The notes under the pieces were generated by a model. That model saw only the letters and a list, made by a program, of their open reading frames with translations. It was not told the origin of the DNA and searched no databases. A DNA stretch of 47,467 nucleotides from Persephonella sp. (GTDB lineage: Bacteria; Aquificota; Aquificia; Aquificales; Hydrogenothermaceae). Shown one piece after another: positions 10,599-20,132 of the stretch. Both the position numbers and the translations under genes were made by a program. How positions within the stretch are numbered: position 1 is the first letter of the stretch; every line of letters starts with the position of its first letter. Where the stretch lies: contig QNZF01000042.1 in assembly GCA_003978485.1 (NCBI GenBank), positions 1-47,467 of the forward strand. The letters are read 5' to 3'.

Positions 10599-11750
10599 TT
10601 AAACCTCTGTTTTTTCAATTTGATGCTTCTTTATAAACTCTTCTGCCCTCTTTAAAGCCTTAGGATGACCTAAAAGTATAAGATGGTCACCTTCAGATAC
10701 CGTAGTATCTCCTGAAGGAGATATTTTCATTCTTCCATCATTTTTTACTATAGCGACAACAGTTGTCCCTGTCTGTTGAGGTAGTTTTATTTCTTTCAAT
10801 TTTTTATTCGCCAACTCGCTGTCCTTATCTATAGCTACTTCTATTAAATCAATGTCTGTCTTTTCTCCGTAAGCTATTCTCTCTAAAAATCTATCTAATA
10901 TAGGTGTAGGCTTATGAAAAATAAAGGATGCTATTCTTCTACCTACAGTAAAACTTGGAATTATTACCTCGTTAGCACCTAAAAGCTTCATCTTTTCTGC
11001 ACTTTCTTCATTTGTTGCAGTTGCCACAATATAGAAATTTTCCTTATCAGGTCTTATCAATCTTGCTGTAACAATAACTGCTATGTCTTGTGTATTTTCT
11101 TCAAAAGCTGTAACTAATCCTCTTGCATTTTCTAAACCAACCCCAAGCAAAACGTCCCGTTTGTAAGGTTCATCTATAACATAAAATTCCACTCCAAAGT
11201 CTCTAATTTCTTTTTCTTTATCAGGATTGGGCTCTATGAGGACAAACTTTACTTTTCTTTTTTTTAGCTGCTTCATTAACTCTTTAGTTATCTCATTAAA
11301 ATGACAAATTATATAATGCCCGTTTAACTTCTCCATTCTTTTATACATCCTCCAATACCTGTATATTTCCTCAATATTACCGTTCATAAAAACATTTACT
11401 ATACTGACAAGACCATACATATAAACTAACGGTAATGTAACGATTATAAATATAGAAGTGAAAAGTCTATTTATCTCTAAATGTTCCGTATCATAACCTT
11501 CAGTATATCCTACAGTTGAAAATGTAATAATTGTATGAAAGAAATAATTTAATACACTTTTACCATCAGACTTTTGATTTATTATCATTAACATTAATAT
11601 ACCTAAAGTAGTGAAAAATATAATCGTCATTAAAGGGTATCTTAGCTGTAATAAGACATCATAAAATTTTTCCTCGTATATAGCCCTATAATTTTTTGGT
11701 TTGATATTACCGTAAGGTTTTCCTTTTCTTCTACGATGATTTTTTTCCAA
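10599..11750 (-). CDS. Potassium channel with RCK/TrkA-N and TrkA-C domains
   Basis: Selectivity filter TIITFSTVGYTEGY, TrkA-N-like HYIICHFNEITKELMKQL, C-terminal EGDHLILLG. Confidence 0.9.
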   Translation of the reverse strand: MEKNHRRRKGKPYGNIKPKNYRAIYEEKFYDVLLQLRYPLMTIIFFTTLGILMLMIINQKSDGKSVLNYFFHTIITFSTVGYTEGYDTEHLEINRLFTSIFIIVTLPLVYMYGLVSIVNVFMNGNIEEIYRYWRMYKRMEKLNGHYIICHFNEITKELMKQLKKRKVKFVLIEPNPDKEKEIRDFGVEFYVIDEPYKRDVLLGVGLENARGLVTAFEENTQDIAVIVTARLIRPDKENFYIVATATNEESAEKMKLLGANEVIIPSFTVGRRIASFIFHKPTPILDRFLERIAYGEKTDIDLIEVAIDKDSELANKKLKEIKLPQQTGTTVVAIVKNDGRMKISPSGDTTVSEGDHLILLGHPKALKRAEEFIKKHQIEKTEV

Positions 11751-11760
11751 TGTATTCCAA

Positions 11761-12180
11761 AAAAGTTAAAAATTAGATTTTTAATTATATTAAGTGATTA
11801 AAAAATCTTAGGCAAGGAATATCTAAGACGGAGATTTTCTTAAATTCACATCAGTATTATTACTTTTATTTAATTATATTTTAACTAATATACATAACTA
11901 TAATAATAATAATAATAAGGTGTGAATTATGTGGATAACTCCGCAAAATATTGATATATAAGGCTTTGAAACAATTTTAAAATGTGAGTTTAATGTGGAT
12001 TTAAATGTGGAAAGTGTGAATTTAAAATTATTATCCACTTTGATGAAAAATCGTATAATCGGCTTAGCTACTGGCTTAGAGAAGATTTTCTCCATATTTT
12101 TAAATTGACAACCTGATTTTTAAAATGACATTAAAATGACATTAAAATGACATCTTATCCACAGGTTAAAATCAGGCTAG
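11761..12180. promoter_or_regulatory. DnaA-box cluster / candidate replication origin or DnaA-responsive regulatory region
   Basis: Perfect DnaA boxes TGTGGATAA at 11930-11938 and TTATCCACA at 12155-12163; TTATCCACT at 12031-12039; degenerate TGTGGATTT 11994-12002, TGTGGAAAG 12006-12014, TGTGAATTA 11921-11929; (TAA)6 at 11901-11918; AT-rich flank. Confidence 0.6.
12121..12153. repeat. Three perfect tandem copies of the 11-mer TAAAATGACAT
   Basis: Read directly: taaaatgacat x3, flanked by inverted repeat CCTGATTTT (12112-12120) / AAAATCAGG (12168-12176). Confidence 0.95.
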
Positions 12181-12231
12181 ATGTAAGATGTTAAAATAAA
12201 AACAGTTCCATTAATAAATAAAGGTAATAGA

Positions 12232-14352
12232 ATGGCTAAAAATAAAAATTCTGTTGTGAATATAGAATGTGAATGTAGTAAACCTTTAATTGAAGGCAAA
12301 GAATGTTTTCAATGTGGTATTCCAATTACAGGTAAGCCTTTACAATTTGAGATAGATGGGAAGAAGAAAGATTTTTGTTGTTTCGGATGTTATTTGATTT
12401 ACAAAACTACAGGCTTAAGAGGTGAGGAAGGCACAGCTGTAGCATTTCTCGGGAAGTTTGGTTTCGGTTTTTTCCTATCAATGATTGTATTCATGCTAAG
12501 TACATATCTTTACGGAGCTCATTTTACACCGGATGACCCACAGGCTAAGATGTTCACCAACATTATAAAATGGATAATATTAATACTTGCCACTCCTGTA
12601 ATGGCTTTAATTGGAATACCTATTCTAAGAAATGCAATAAATGACGGAAAGGTAAATATAAGCACAGATTTATTAGTCGCTTTAGGTTCATTTTCTGCTT
12701 ACTTCCTATCTGTTTATTCGGTATTAACAGATAAACCACATATATATTTTGAAACTGCGACTATGATTTTAGTTTTGTTAACTTTTGGTAGATATATAGA
12801 GACATCTTCCAGAGCTAAAGCTTCTAACTTTATGAGGACTTTACTTGATTTAAGTCCTAAAAAGGCAACTGTAATCAGAGATGGAAAAGAGATAGAAATT
12901 AATCCTGAAGAGATAGAAGTAGGTGATATTGTAAAAATTACACCCGGTGAAAAGATAGCCGCCGATGGTGTTGTTATAGAAGGTCAGGGATATGTTGATG
13001 AAAGTTTGTTAACTGGAGAAACAAAGCCTGTTTTAAAAAAGGTTGGAGATGAACTTTATACTGGGACGACAAATATAGACGGTGTTTTTAAGATACAGGT
13101 CAATAAACCTTCGGAAGATTGGACACTTAACAGATTTATTGCCTTAATGAAGGAGATTAGAAGCTCTAAAGCTCCTATAAACCGTATAACTGATACGGTA
13201 GCATTTTATTTTCTACCAATAATAATAATGATAGCCACAATCTCAGCCTCTTACTGGTATATAAATGAAGGTTTTGAAAAGGCTTTAATAGTATTTTTGT
13301 CTGTCCTGTTAATATCCTGTCCCTGTGCCTTTAGTATAGGAGCACCTTTAGCTTTATGGGTTGGTTTAAGTGAGGCAATGAAAGAAGGAATTATAATTAA
13401 AGGAGCTGATGTTTTAGAAAAGTTATCCAGCGTGAAAAAAATATTCTTTGATAAGACAGGAACAATAACAGAAAGGAATTTGGATATTACAGATATATAT
13501 CTGGAAGAAAAATATCTAAAAGTTGTATGTTGTTTAGAGGCTAATTCTGAACACCCTATAGGAAAAAGTATACTTTCTTATTGTAAGAAAAAAAATTTAT
13601 CCTGTGATTTAGATGTTGAAGATATAAAAGTTCATTTTGGATATGGTATAGAGGGGCTGGTTGACGATAAAAAGGTGTATATAGGTAGTAAAAGATTTAT
13701 GGAAAGATTAGGTATAAATATATCTGAAAGGGAGATTGAAATTTTAAAAAATGCAGAAGTAGAAGGTAAGATACCTGTTTTTGTCGCTGTAGATAAGGAG
13801 TTAAAAGGATTAATATTATTTGGGCAAAAGATAAAAAAGGAAGCTCCAAAGGCTATTGAAGCCTTAAGAAAGTTAGGTATAGATGTGGCTGTTTTAACTG
13901 GGGACACTAAATATTTTGCTGATGTTATTAAAAGAAAGTTAAATATATCTGAAGTGTATGCAGAACTATTACCTGAAGATAAAGTTAAGATAATTGATGA
14001 AACTAAGAAAAAAGGAATTACAGTTGGTATGGTTGGAGATGGAATAAATGATGCTCCTGCCTTAGCTAAGGCAGATATAGGTATAGCTTTAGGTTGTGGT
14101 ACAGACCTTACTAGAGAAAGTGCAAATGTTAGTTTATTAAGTGATGATTTAAGAAAAGTTCCTTTAGCGGTAATACTTGCTAAAAAGGTAAAAAAAGTTA
14201 TATACACAAATATGTTTTGGGCTTTCATATATAATGTTATAGGAATTGGTTTAGCTGTGATGGGAAAGTTAAATCCTATATTTTCTGCATTGGCTATGAT
14301 TTTAAGTAGTGCGTTCGTTATAGCTAACTCTTTAAGGGTAAAGAATTGGTAA
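12232..14352 (+). CDS. P1B-type copper-translocating ATPase (CopA/CcoI-like)
   Basis: LISCPCAFSIGAPLAL (CPC), DKTGTITERN, SEHPIGKS, MVGDGINDAPAL; Cys-rich N-terminus CECSKP...CFQCG...FCCFGCY. Confidence 0.94.
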   Translation: MAKNKNSVVNIECECSKPLIEGKECFQCGIPITGKPLQFEIDGKKKDFCCFGCYLIYKTTGLRGEEGTAVAFLGKFGFGFFLSMIVFMLSTYLYGAHFTPDDPQAKMFTNIIKWIILILATPVMALIGIPILRNAINDGKVNISTDLLVALGSFSAYFLSVYSVLTDKPHIYFETATMILVLLTFGRYIETSSRAKASNFMRTLLDLSPKKATVIRDGKEIEINPEEIEVGDIVKITPGEKIAADGVVIEGQGYVDESLLTGETKPVLKKVGDELYTGTTNIDGVFKIQVNKPSEDWTLNRFIALMKEIRSSKAPINRITDTVAFYFLPIIIMIATISASYWYINEGFEKALIVFLSVLLISCPCAFSIGAPLALWVGLSEAMKEGIIIKGADVLEKLSSVKKIFFDKTGTITERNLDITDIYLEEKYLKVVCCLEANSEHPIGKSILSYCKKKNLSCDLDVEDIKVHFGYGIEGLVDDKKVYIGSKRFMERLGINISEREIEILKNAEVEGKIPVFVAVDKELKGLILFGQKIKKEAPKAIEALRKLGIDVAVLTGDTKYFADVIKRKLNISEVYAELLPEDKVKIIDETKKKGITVGMVGDGINDAPALAKADIGIALGCGTDLTRESANVSLLSDDLRKVPLAVILAKKVKKVIYTNMFWAFIYNVIGIGLAVMGKLNPIFSALAMILSSAFVIANSLRVKNW

Positions 14353-14369
14353 AAGAAATCAGTTAGTAT

Positions 14370-14399
14370 TTGTTTACAGACTTTTTTGTTCTGTATAAT
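14370..14399 (+). promoter_or_regulatory. Possible sigma70-type promoter upstream of the lipoprotein gene
   Basis: TTGTTT(ACA)...TATAAT at 14394-14399. Confidence 0.35.
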
Positions 14400-14430
14400 T
14401 GGGAAAAATTTAATATTGGAGGAATAAAGG

Positions 14431-14784
14431 TTGAAAAAGTTTATTATAGCTTTAGGTATAGGCTCTGTTATGTTGGCATCTTGTGGAACTGCTACAAAAA
14501 ACACATCTAACTTAGGTGTGGAAGTTAAACAGGAAAAGTATGTAAAGGCTACATATCCTTTAAGTGAAGCTGAAAGAATAATAAAAAATTATGTTACTGG
14601 TATGCATATGGTTTCTGATGTTAAAGTTTATGAAGGAAAGAAATATTACATAGGAGAAGTATATTTAAAAGGGTATAACGGTTTTGATATAGTTAGAAAA
14701 ATATATCTAAGTAAAACTGATAAATCTGTTATCCTTCCAACAATGGCTGAAACTTACGATTACAAATATATGCAAAATAAATAA
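14431..14784 (+). CDS. Putative small lipoprotein
   Basis: TTG start, signal peptide and lipobox VMLASC. Confidence 0.7.
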   Translation: MKKFIIALGIGSVMLASCGTATKNTSNLGVEVKQEKYVKATYPLSEAERIIKNYVTGMHMVSDVKVYEGKKYYIGEVYLKGYNGFDIVRKIYLSKTDKSVILPTMAETYDYKYMQNK

Positions 14785-14787
14785 AAT

Positions 14788-15996
14788 TTATTCTTCCTTT
14801 TTCATCTTTAACTCTTTATAAGACTTTAAAACTTCTTCAAGTGCTTCTTTACAGCTTTCCTTTTCCGTTTCCCAAACAATAATACCAGCCCTAGCCAAAT
14901 CCCATCTAACCTCAAAATCTAATGGATGATTTTTAGACACAATCATATCTAAATTGTTTTCTATTGACTTTTTAGCAACTTCCTTTTCTCCACCTTCAAC
15001 GCTAACTTCGTATCTATCCTTTATACTAAAATCTTCATCTATAAAAATTACTTTAATTTTTTTTGCAGACTTAAAATCTGTAAGTGTATTTTTATCATCT
15101 GTTAAAATTCCTAGTTTTAAACCATACTGTCTAACAGGTTCATAATGGATAAAAACACTGTCAATATTGGGTATCTCCCTTTTTATCTGGTCTGCTATCT
15201 TATCAACAATCTTATGGGCATTTCTTAAACTAGAATTGTTTAGAAGTATTTCCATTTCTAAAAATTTAAAACTTCCAGCTTCTCTTCCTCTGATATATTT
15301 TATCTCTCTAACAGAAGGAAATCTTTTTATAATATCTTTTATAGCTTCTAACTCTGCTTTATCCAAAGAAACGTCTAGTAGAGTTTTTAAACCAGATGTA
15401 AATATTTCCCAACCACTGTGGACAATAAATAATGAAACAATTATCGCTGTATATTTATCTAAATTGAAACCTAAATACGTTCCCACTAAACCTACTATAA
15501 CAATTACTGAAGATAAAAAATCAGCCCATATATGACTTGCGTCAGCCTTTAATGTTGGAGAGTTTAATCTTTCAGAAGCCCTTAACTCCAGCCTTGAGTA
15601 AAAGAATGTAAGTATCATTGTTATAACCATAACAAAAATTGCCAATTCTACATTTTTTAATTCTCTTTCTTCCGTAGAAAATAAAGCTTCCTTTACTATT
15701 TCATAAGCAGTAAAAATTAAAAATATTGAGATTATTATTGATGCTATGTTCTCTATTTTATAAAGACCGTAAGGAAATTCTTCAGTTTTTTTATTTGCCA
15801 ATTTAACACTAATCAGTGAGATGATGGATACAACTAAATCTGAAAAGGAATGTATAGCTTCTGCCATAAGAGATAAACTACCTGTTATCAATGCAAATAT
15901 AAATTTTATTGATGTTAAAAAGATATTTAAAATCAGTGAGCCTAAAGCCCACTTTTCTTTTTCTAATTGTTCTACTGTTTTTTTGTTAGAATTCAA
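14788..15996 (-). CDS. Cation diffusion facilitator (CDF) transporter with extra C-terminal NifX/NifB-like domain
   Basis: SLSLMAEAIHSFSDLVVSIISL, LKADASHIWADFLSSVIVIVG; C-terminal KLGILTDDKNT...SIENNLDMIVSKNHPLDFEVRWDLARAGIIVWET. Confidence 0.88.
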   Translation of the reverse strand: MNSNKKTVEQLEKEKWALGSLILNIFLTSIKFIFALITGSLSLMAEAIHSFSDLVVSIISLISVKLANKKTEEFPYGLYKIENIASIIISIFLIFTAYEIVKEALFSTEERELKNVELAIFVMVITMILTFFYSRLELRASERLNSPTLKADASHIWADFLSSVIVIVGLVGTYLGFNLDKYTAIIVSLFIVHSGWEIFTSGLKTLLDVSLDKAELEAIKDIIKRFPSVREIKYIRGREAGSFKFLEMEILLNNSSLRNAHKIVDKIADQIKREIPNIDSVFIHYEPVRQYGLKLGILTDDKNTLTDFKSAKKIKVIFIDEDFSIKDRYEVSVEGGEKEVAKKSIENNLDMIVSKNHPLDFEVRWDLARAGIIVWETEKESCKEALEEVLKSYKELKMKKEE

Positions 15997-16010
15997 ACTT
16001 AAAACTCCAA

Positions 16011-17216
16011 TTATTTTTTCTTTTTTTGAGCTTTAGCAAAAACTTTTAAAGGTAATCCCCATACTTTTGTAAAATATTCCCCTGCCTTATGGTCAAACTC
16101 GTCTTCAGGACTGTAAGTTGCCAAATTCTCAAAGTATAATCCGTTAGGAGATTTTCTACCTACAATTTGAGCATTTCCTTTATAAAGTTTAAATCTAACT
16201 ACTCCGTTAACTAATTTTGCCAATTCGTTTGTAAAACTATCTAAAGCTTCTCTAAGTTTTGAAAACCATAAACCGTTGTAAACGAGGTCTGCGTATGGTT
16301 GAGATATATGTGTTAATTTATAATGATACGTAAACCTATCTAAAACTAGGCTTTCCAACTCATCATATGCTTTTATCAAGATTAATCCTGCCGGGCTTTC
16401 GTAAACTTCTCTAGTTTTAATTCCAACTAATCTGTTCTCTACCATATCTATTCTTCCTACACCATGTTTACCGCCAATCTCATTTAAATCCCAAATTAAC
16501 TTCCATAGTTCTTTATACTCTTTACCATTTAGTTTTATTGGTATCCCTTCTTTAAATTCTATTTCAATATATTCTGGTTCATCTGGGGCATTTAAAGGAT
16601 TTACCGTAATCTCAAACGCGTCTTCTGGTGGTTCTTTCCATATATCTTCTAAATCACCTGCTTCAATAGCCACTCCCCATAAGTTTCTATCGTATGAGTA
16701 AGGTTTTTCTTTTGTTGCTTTTACTGGAATACCGTATTTTTTAGCGTATTCTATCTCTTCATCTCTAGATTTAAACTCCCAATCTCTAACAGGTGCTAAA
16801 ACTTCTATATCTGGGTCTAAAGCCCAAACTGAAGTTTCAAATCTTACTTGGTCATTACCTTTTCCTGTTGAGCCATGGGCTACATAATGGGCATTATATT
16901 TATGGGCTAGTTCTACAAGTTTTTTTGATATTAATGGTCTTGAAAGGGCTGAAAGAAGTGTATATCTATTTTCATATAGAGCTCCACTTCTCATTAATGG
17001 TAGGCAATATTCTCTTGCAAATTCTTCTTTTACGTCATCAACTATTGCTTCTATAGCTCCTGACGCTTTTGCTTTTTCAGGTATTTCGTCTAATTCTTCC
17101 CCTTGTCCAACATCTGCAGTATAGGTTATTACTTCAAATCCTTTTTCAGTTAACCATCTAACTATAACTGATGTATCAAGTCCTCCTGAATAGGCTAAAA
17201 CTACTCTTTTTTTCAA
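16011..17216 (-). CDS. argG: Argininosuccinate synthase
   Basis: VVLAYSGGLDTSVIVRWL...YVAHGSTGKGNDQVRFE...YSYDRNLWG. Confidence 0.97.
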   Translation of the reverse strand: MKKRVVLAYSGGLDTSVIVRWLTEKGFEVITYTADVGQGEELDEIPEKAKASGAIEAIVDDVKEEFAREYCLPLMRSGALYENRYTLLSALSRPLISKKLVELAHKYNAHYVAHGSTGKGNDQVRFETSVWALDPDIEVLAPVRDWEFKSRDEEIEYAKKYGIPVKATKEKPYSYDRNLWGVAIEAGDLEDIWKEPPEDAFEITVNPLNAPDEPEYIEIEFKEGIPIKLNGKEYKELWKLIWDLNEIGGKHGVGRIDMVENRLVGIKTREVYESPAGLILIKAYDELESLVLDRFTYHYKLTHISQPYADLVYNGLWFSKLREALDSFTNELAKLVNGVVRFKLYKGNAQIVGRKSPNGLYFENLATYSPEDEFDHKAGEYFTKVWGLPLKVFAKAQKKKK

Positions 17217-17357
17217 AACAAATCCTCCTTAAATCTACTTTTGACTATAAAAATTATAAGCTAATCGTTGGGATATATCTTGAATATAGTGTTCCTGAGG
17301 TTTTTATTAGAAAATTAAACTGGAATTTGATTAAAGTAAAAAAGTTAATTAACCTAC

Positions 17358-18602
17358 TTACTCGTCTACCAATTCATCTGCCACAACTAAAACATTAGAT
17401 GTTTGATTGTAATGACCTAACGAGCCTCCTAAAGTTCTACCTTGTTCTCCGTATGTGTTAAATCCTATGACTGGAATATCTTCTCCTATTATATTTTTTA
17501 TAAAAAATAAATCATTTACTCCGTAATGACATTTTAGAAGATACCTTAAAGCACAGTTAAATATTATTATCGCACCTAATTTTTTCGGTAAACCTGCATC
17601 TTTTACAGCATCTAATAAAGTCTTTTTAAATTTCTCTATTAAATACTCTTCATCTGTCTCCATTACAGTTAGGAATGAACCTTCAGGTATTTCTGCGTGA
17701 AATACCACTCCACCATTTTCTGTTTCATGCATAGGGCTCTTTATCATATACTCTCCAAATATATCTATTGATTTTATTCCTGTTGTGTATCTCGCAAATA
17801 CCTCAGTTGATATTCTATCCGTCTTTAATAGCTCTTTTAAAACATCTGCGGCAGGTTTGTTATTTAATTCATAAACAACTCTACCTTTCGCCTTTGTTAC
17901 TAATGCACCTTTTTTAGTTGGATAGTAAGGATGTCCAATTGCAGTTCCAACCTTTAAAAATGTGTTAATCATAGTTAACACTACTGCATCTGTATAAACT
18001 CCATTACCTATTAGGTATGTTTTCTCAAATTTAAAATCATCTCCTGCAGAGCCACCTATTACCGTTGTTTCTTTTGGTATATGTAAACTTAAATTTCTTA
18101 AATAATTTTCTTCCTGCCCTACCAATCCATCTAATAAAAGCATATTTATAAAAAATTTCGTTCTTAATAACTCATGCAAAGATTTCTTTATATATGCCCT
18201 TTGTAAAATATTTATTATCGTCATTCTTTTATTCTTGTCTAAAGATTTAGTAGCATTAACGACAGATTGTTTAGTTGCCCTTTTTATATCTTTAGAAAGA
18301 TTTTCTCCTACACCTATTCCTATATTGATGTAAGGACTTTCTATAGCCATAATGGATATAGTGTTAACTCTACAGTCCGTTTTACTTGATATTTCTCCAG
18401 CAGTAGAAGCACCTACTATTTCTGTATTTTTATCAACATAACTTTTTATTTTTGAATAAACTTTGTAAGGGTCAAATTTAGATGAAAAGAATGTTATTAC
18501 TATATTCGGATTTTTCACATCTTTTAATGCATCTTTTATTGCATCATCAATATTATCACTGTGTCCAACTGAAGCTTTTAATTTTTTCAAATTTTTCTCC
18601 AC
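17358..18602 (-). CDS. FIST N/C-domain putative sensory protein
   Basis: VGASTAGEIS, IGGSAGDDFKFEKTY, AIIIFNCALRYLL, PVIGFNTYGEQGRTLGG. Confidence 0.8.
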   Translation of the reverse strand: MEKNLKKLKASVGHSDNIDDAIKDALKDVKNPNIVITFFSSKFDPYKVYSKIKSYVDKNTEIVGASTAGEISSKTDCRVNTISIMAIESPYINIGIGVGENLSKDIKRATKQSVVNATKSLDKNKRMTIINILQRAYIKKSLHELLRTKFFINMLLLDGLVGQEENYLRNLSLHIPKETTVIGGSAGDDFKFEKTYLIGNGVYTDAVVLTMINTFLKVGTAIGHPYYPTKKGALVTKAKGRVVYELNNKPAADVLKELLKTDRISTEVFARYTTGIKSIDIFGEYMIKSPMHETENGGVVFHAEIPEGSFLTVMETDEEYLIEKFKKTLLDAVKDAGLPKKLGAIIIFNCALRYLLKCHYGVNDLFFIKNIIGEDIPVIGFNTYGEQGRTLGGSLGHYNQTSNVLVVADELVDE

Positions 18603-18735
18603 TTATTAGTGGTATATCTCAAAATTTATTACCAACATAATGAAAATACAATAAAATTTAATCCATTTGCTTTGCTTTTATAGTTAGTTTTATAATTGGA
18701 TTGAATTAAATGAAATAAGGAGGTTTAAGGAAAGA

Positions 18736-20124
18736 TTGAAAAGATTTGTTTATTCATTTTTTTTAATTTTGCTTATTTTAAACATAACCCTTGCTGAAAC
18801 TTTGTTAGAGAGATTAGATAAGGAAAAGATTAATCTTATAAACAAAGTTTTACCGGGAGTTGTAACTATTAATGTTGTGAAGAAAATACCTTCAAGTCAG
18901 TTTTTTCCATTTCCGCTTCCACCTGAATTTGCACCACCTAAAAGCTATGGAGAAACTAGGGCTGTAGGTTCAGGATTTATAGTTAGTATAGATTACAAAA
19001 AGAGGAGAATTTATATACTAACAAATAATCATGTTGTGGAAGGTTCTGAAAAACTGGTTGTATGGTTTCAGAATAACCAGAAAGTTAAAGGTTATGTTGT
19101 AGGAAGAGATAAAAAAAGTGATATAGCTGTGGTAGCTGTTCCATTTAGAAATGGGATTGAGAAGTTCGCACAAAAACATATTTTACCTTTAGCTAACTCA
19201 GATAATATAAAAATTGGGCAAACTGTTTTTGCTATAGGTAGCCCTTTAGGTTTAAAAGGAACAGTAACTATGGGAATAGTTTCTGCTTTAAATAGACATA
19301 TGGATATAAACTCTGCTGTTTCTTTTATACAGACAGATGCACCTATAAATCCGGGTAATTCTGGAGGACCATTAGTTAATGTTAAAGGACAGGTTATAGG
19401 TATAAACACTGCCATACTTGCAGGAGCACAAGGTTTAGGATTTGCAATTCCTATAAATGACGCTAAATGGGTAATGGGTGAGATACTAAACTACGGTCAT
19501 GTTAGAAGAAGTTATATAGGTGTTTTACTTCAGCCTTTAACTCCTGAACTGGCAAAATATTTTAAAGTTAAAAATGGTGTAATAATTGCTAAAGTTTTTC
19601 CTAACAGTCCTGCACAAAAGTACGGTTTAAAAACTGGTGATATTATCGTTGCAGTTAACAATAAACTTGTAAGAAGTATAGATGATGCTGTTAAGTATAT
19701 AACTAGAAATCCACCGGGGACTAAGTTAACTCTTAAAATATACAGAGACGGTAAATACTTAAATGTAAAAATAAAAACAGGTGGAAATGAAACAGTTATA
19801 TCAAGTTCTTCAAGTATAAAAGATTATGAAGAAAAATATGGTTTAAAGGTTATACCTGCTACAGAGGATATTTTAAGAAAGTATAATCTTCCTAACGTTC
19901 CTTACGGTGTAGTTGTTTGGGCTATAAAAAGAAACTCCCCAGCTGAAGATGCAGGTTTAGCTGAAGGGGATATTATAATTGCAGTAGATAAACATCCTGT
20001 AAAATCTCCTAGCCAATTCTGGAATTATATAAAGCAGGCGGAGAGAAACAATCAATCTGAAGTACTGTTAACTGTTAGAAGGGGAGATATAAATATATTT
20101 ACAGTTCTGAGAATAGTTAAATAG
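18736..20124 (+). CDS. HtrA/Deg-family periplasmic serine protease with two PDZ domains
   Basis: TNNHVVEG, SDIAVVAV, NPGNSGGPLVN catalytic motifs; signal peptide; TTG start. Confidence 0.94.
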   Translation: MKRFVYSFFLILLILNITLAETLLERLDKEKINLINKVLPGVVTINVVKKIPSSQFFPFPLPPEFAPPKSYGETRAVGSGFIVSIDYKKRRIYILTNNHVVEGSEKLVVWFQNNQKVKGYVVGRDKKSDIAVVAVPFRNGIEKFAQKHILPLANSDNIKIGQTVFAIGSPLGLKGTVTMGIVSALNRHMDINSAVSFIQTDAPINPGNSGGPLVNVKGQVIGINTAILAGAQGLGFAIPINDAKWVMGEILNYGHVRRSYIGVLLQPLTPELAKYFKVKNGVIIAKVFPNSPAQKYGLKTGDIIVAVNNKLVRSIDDAVKYITRNPPGTKLTLKIYRDGKYLNVKIKTGGNETVISSSSSIKDYEEKYGLKVIPATEDILRKYNLPNVPYGVVVWAIKRNSPAEDAGLAEGDIIIAVDKHPVKSPSQFWNYIKQAERNNQSEVLLTVRRGDINIFTVLRIVK

Positions 20125-20132
20125 GTTTTCCC

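Noticed and set aside
11898-12095. 65-aa minus-strand ORF in the DnaA-box region
   Set aside because: Low-complexity translation (HTLLLLLL from the TAA repeat); the region is better explained as regulatory DNA.
13632-14504. 290-aa minus-strand ORF antisense to the copper ATPase
   Set aside because: Fully explained by the P-type ATPase on the plus strand; Ser/Ile/Leu-rich shadow ORF without recognisable domains.
16793-17056. 87-aa plus-strand ORF inside argG
   Set aside because: Antisense to highly conserved argininosuccinate synthase sequence.
17171-17398. 75-aa plus-strand ORF spanning argG start and the intergenic gap
   Set aside because: Overlaps conserved argG and FIST coding ends, no recognisable motif or good RBS; considered a chance ORF.
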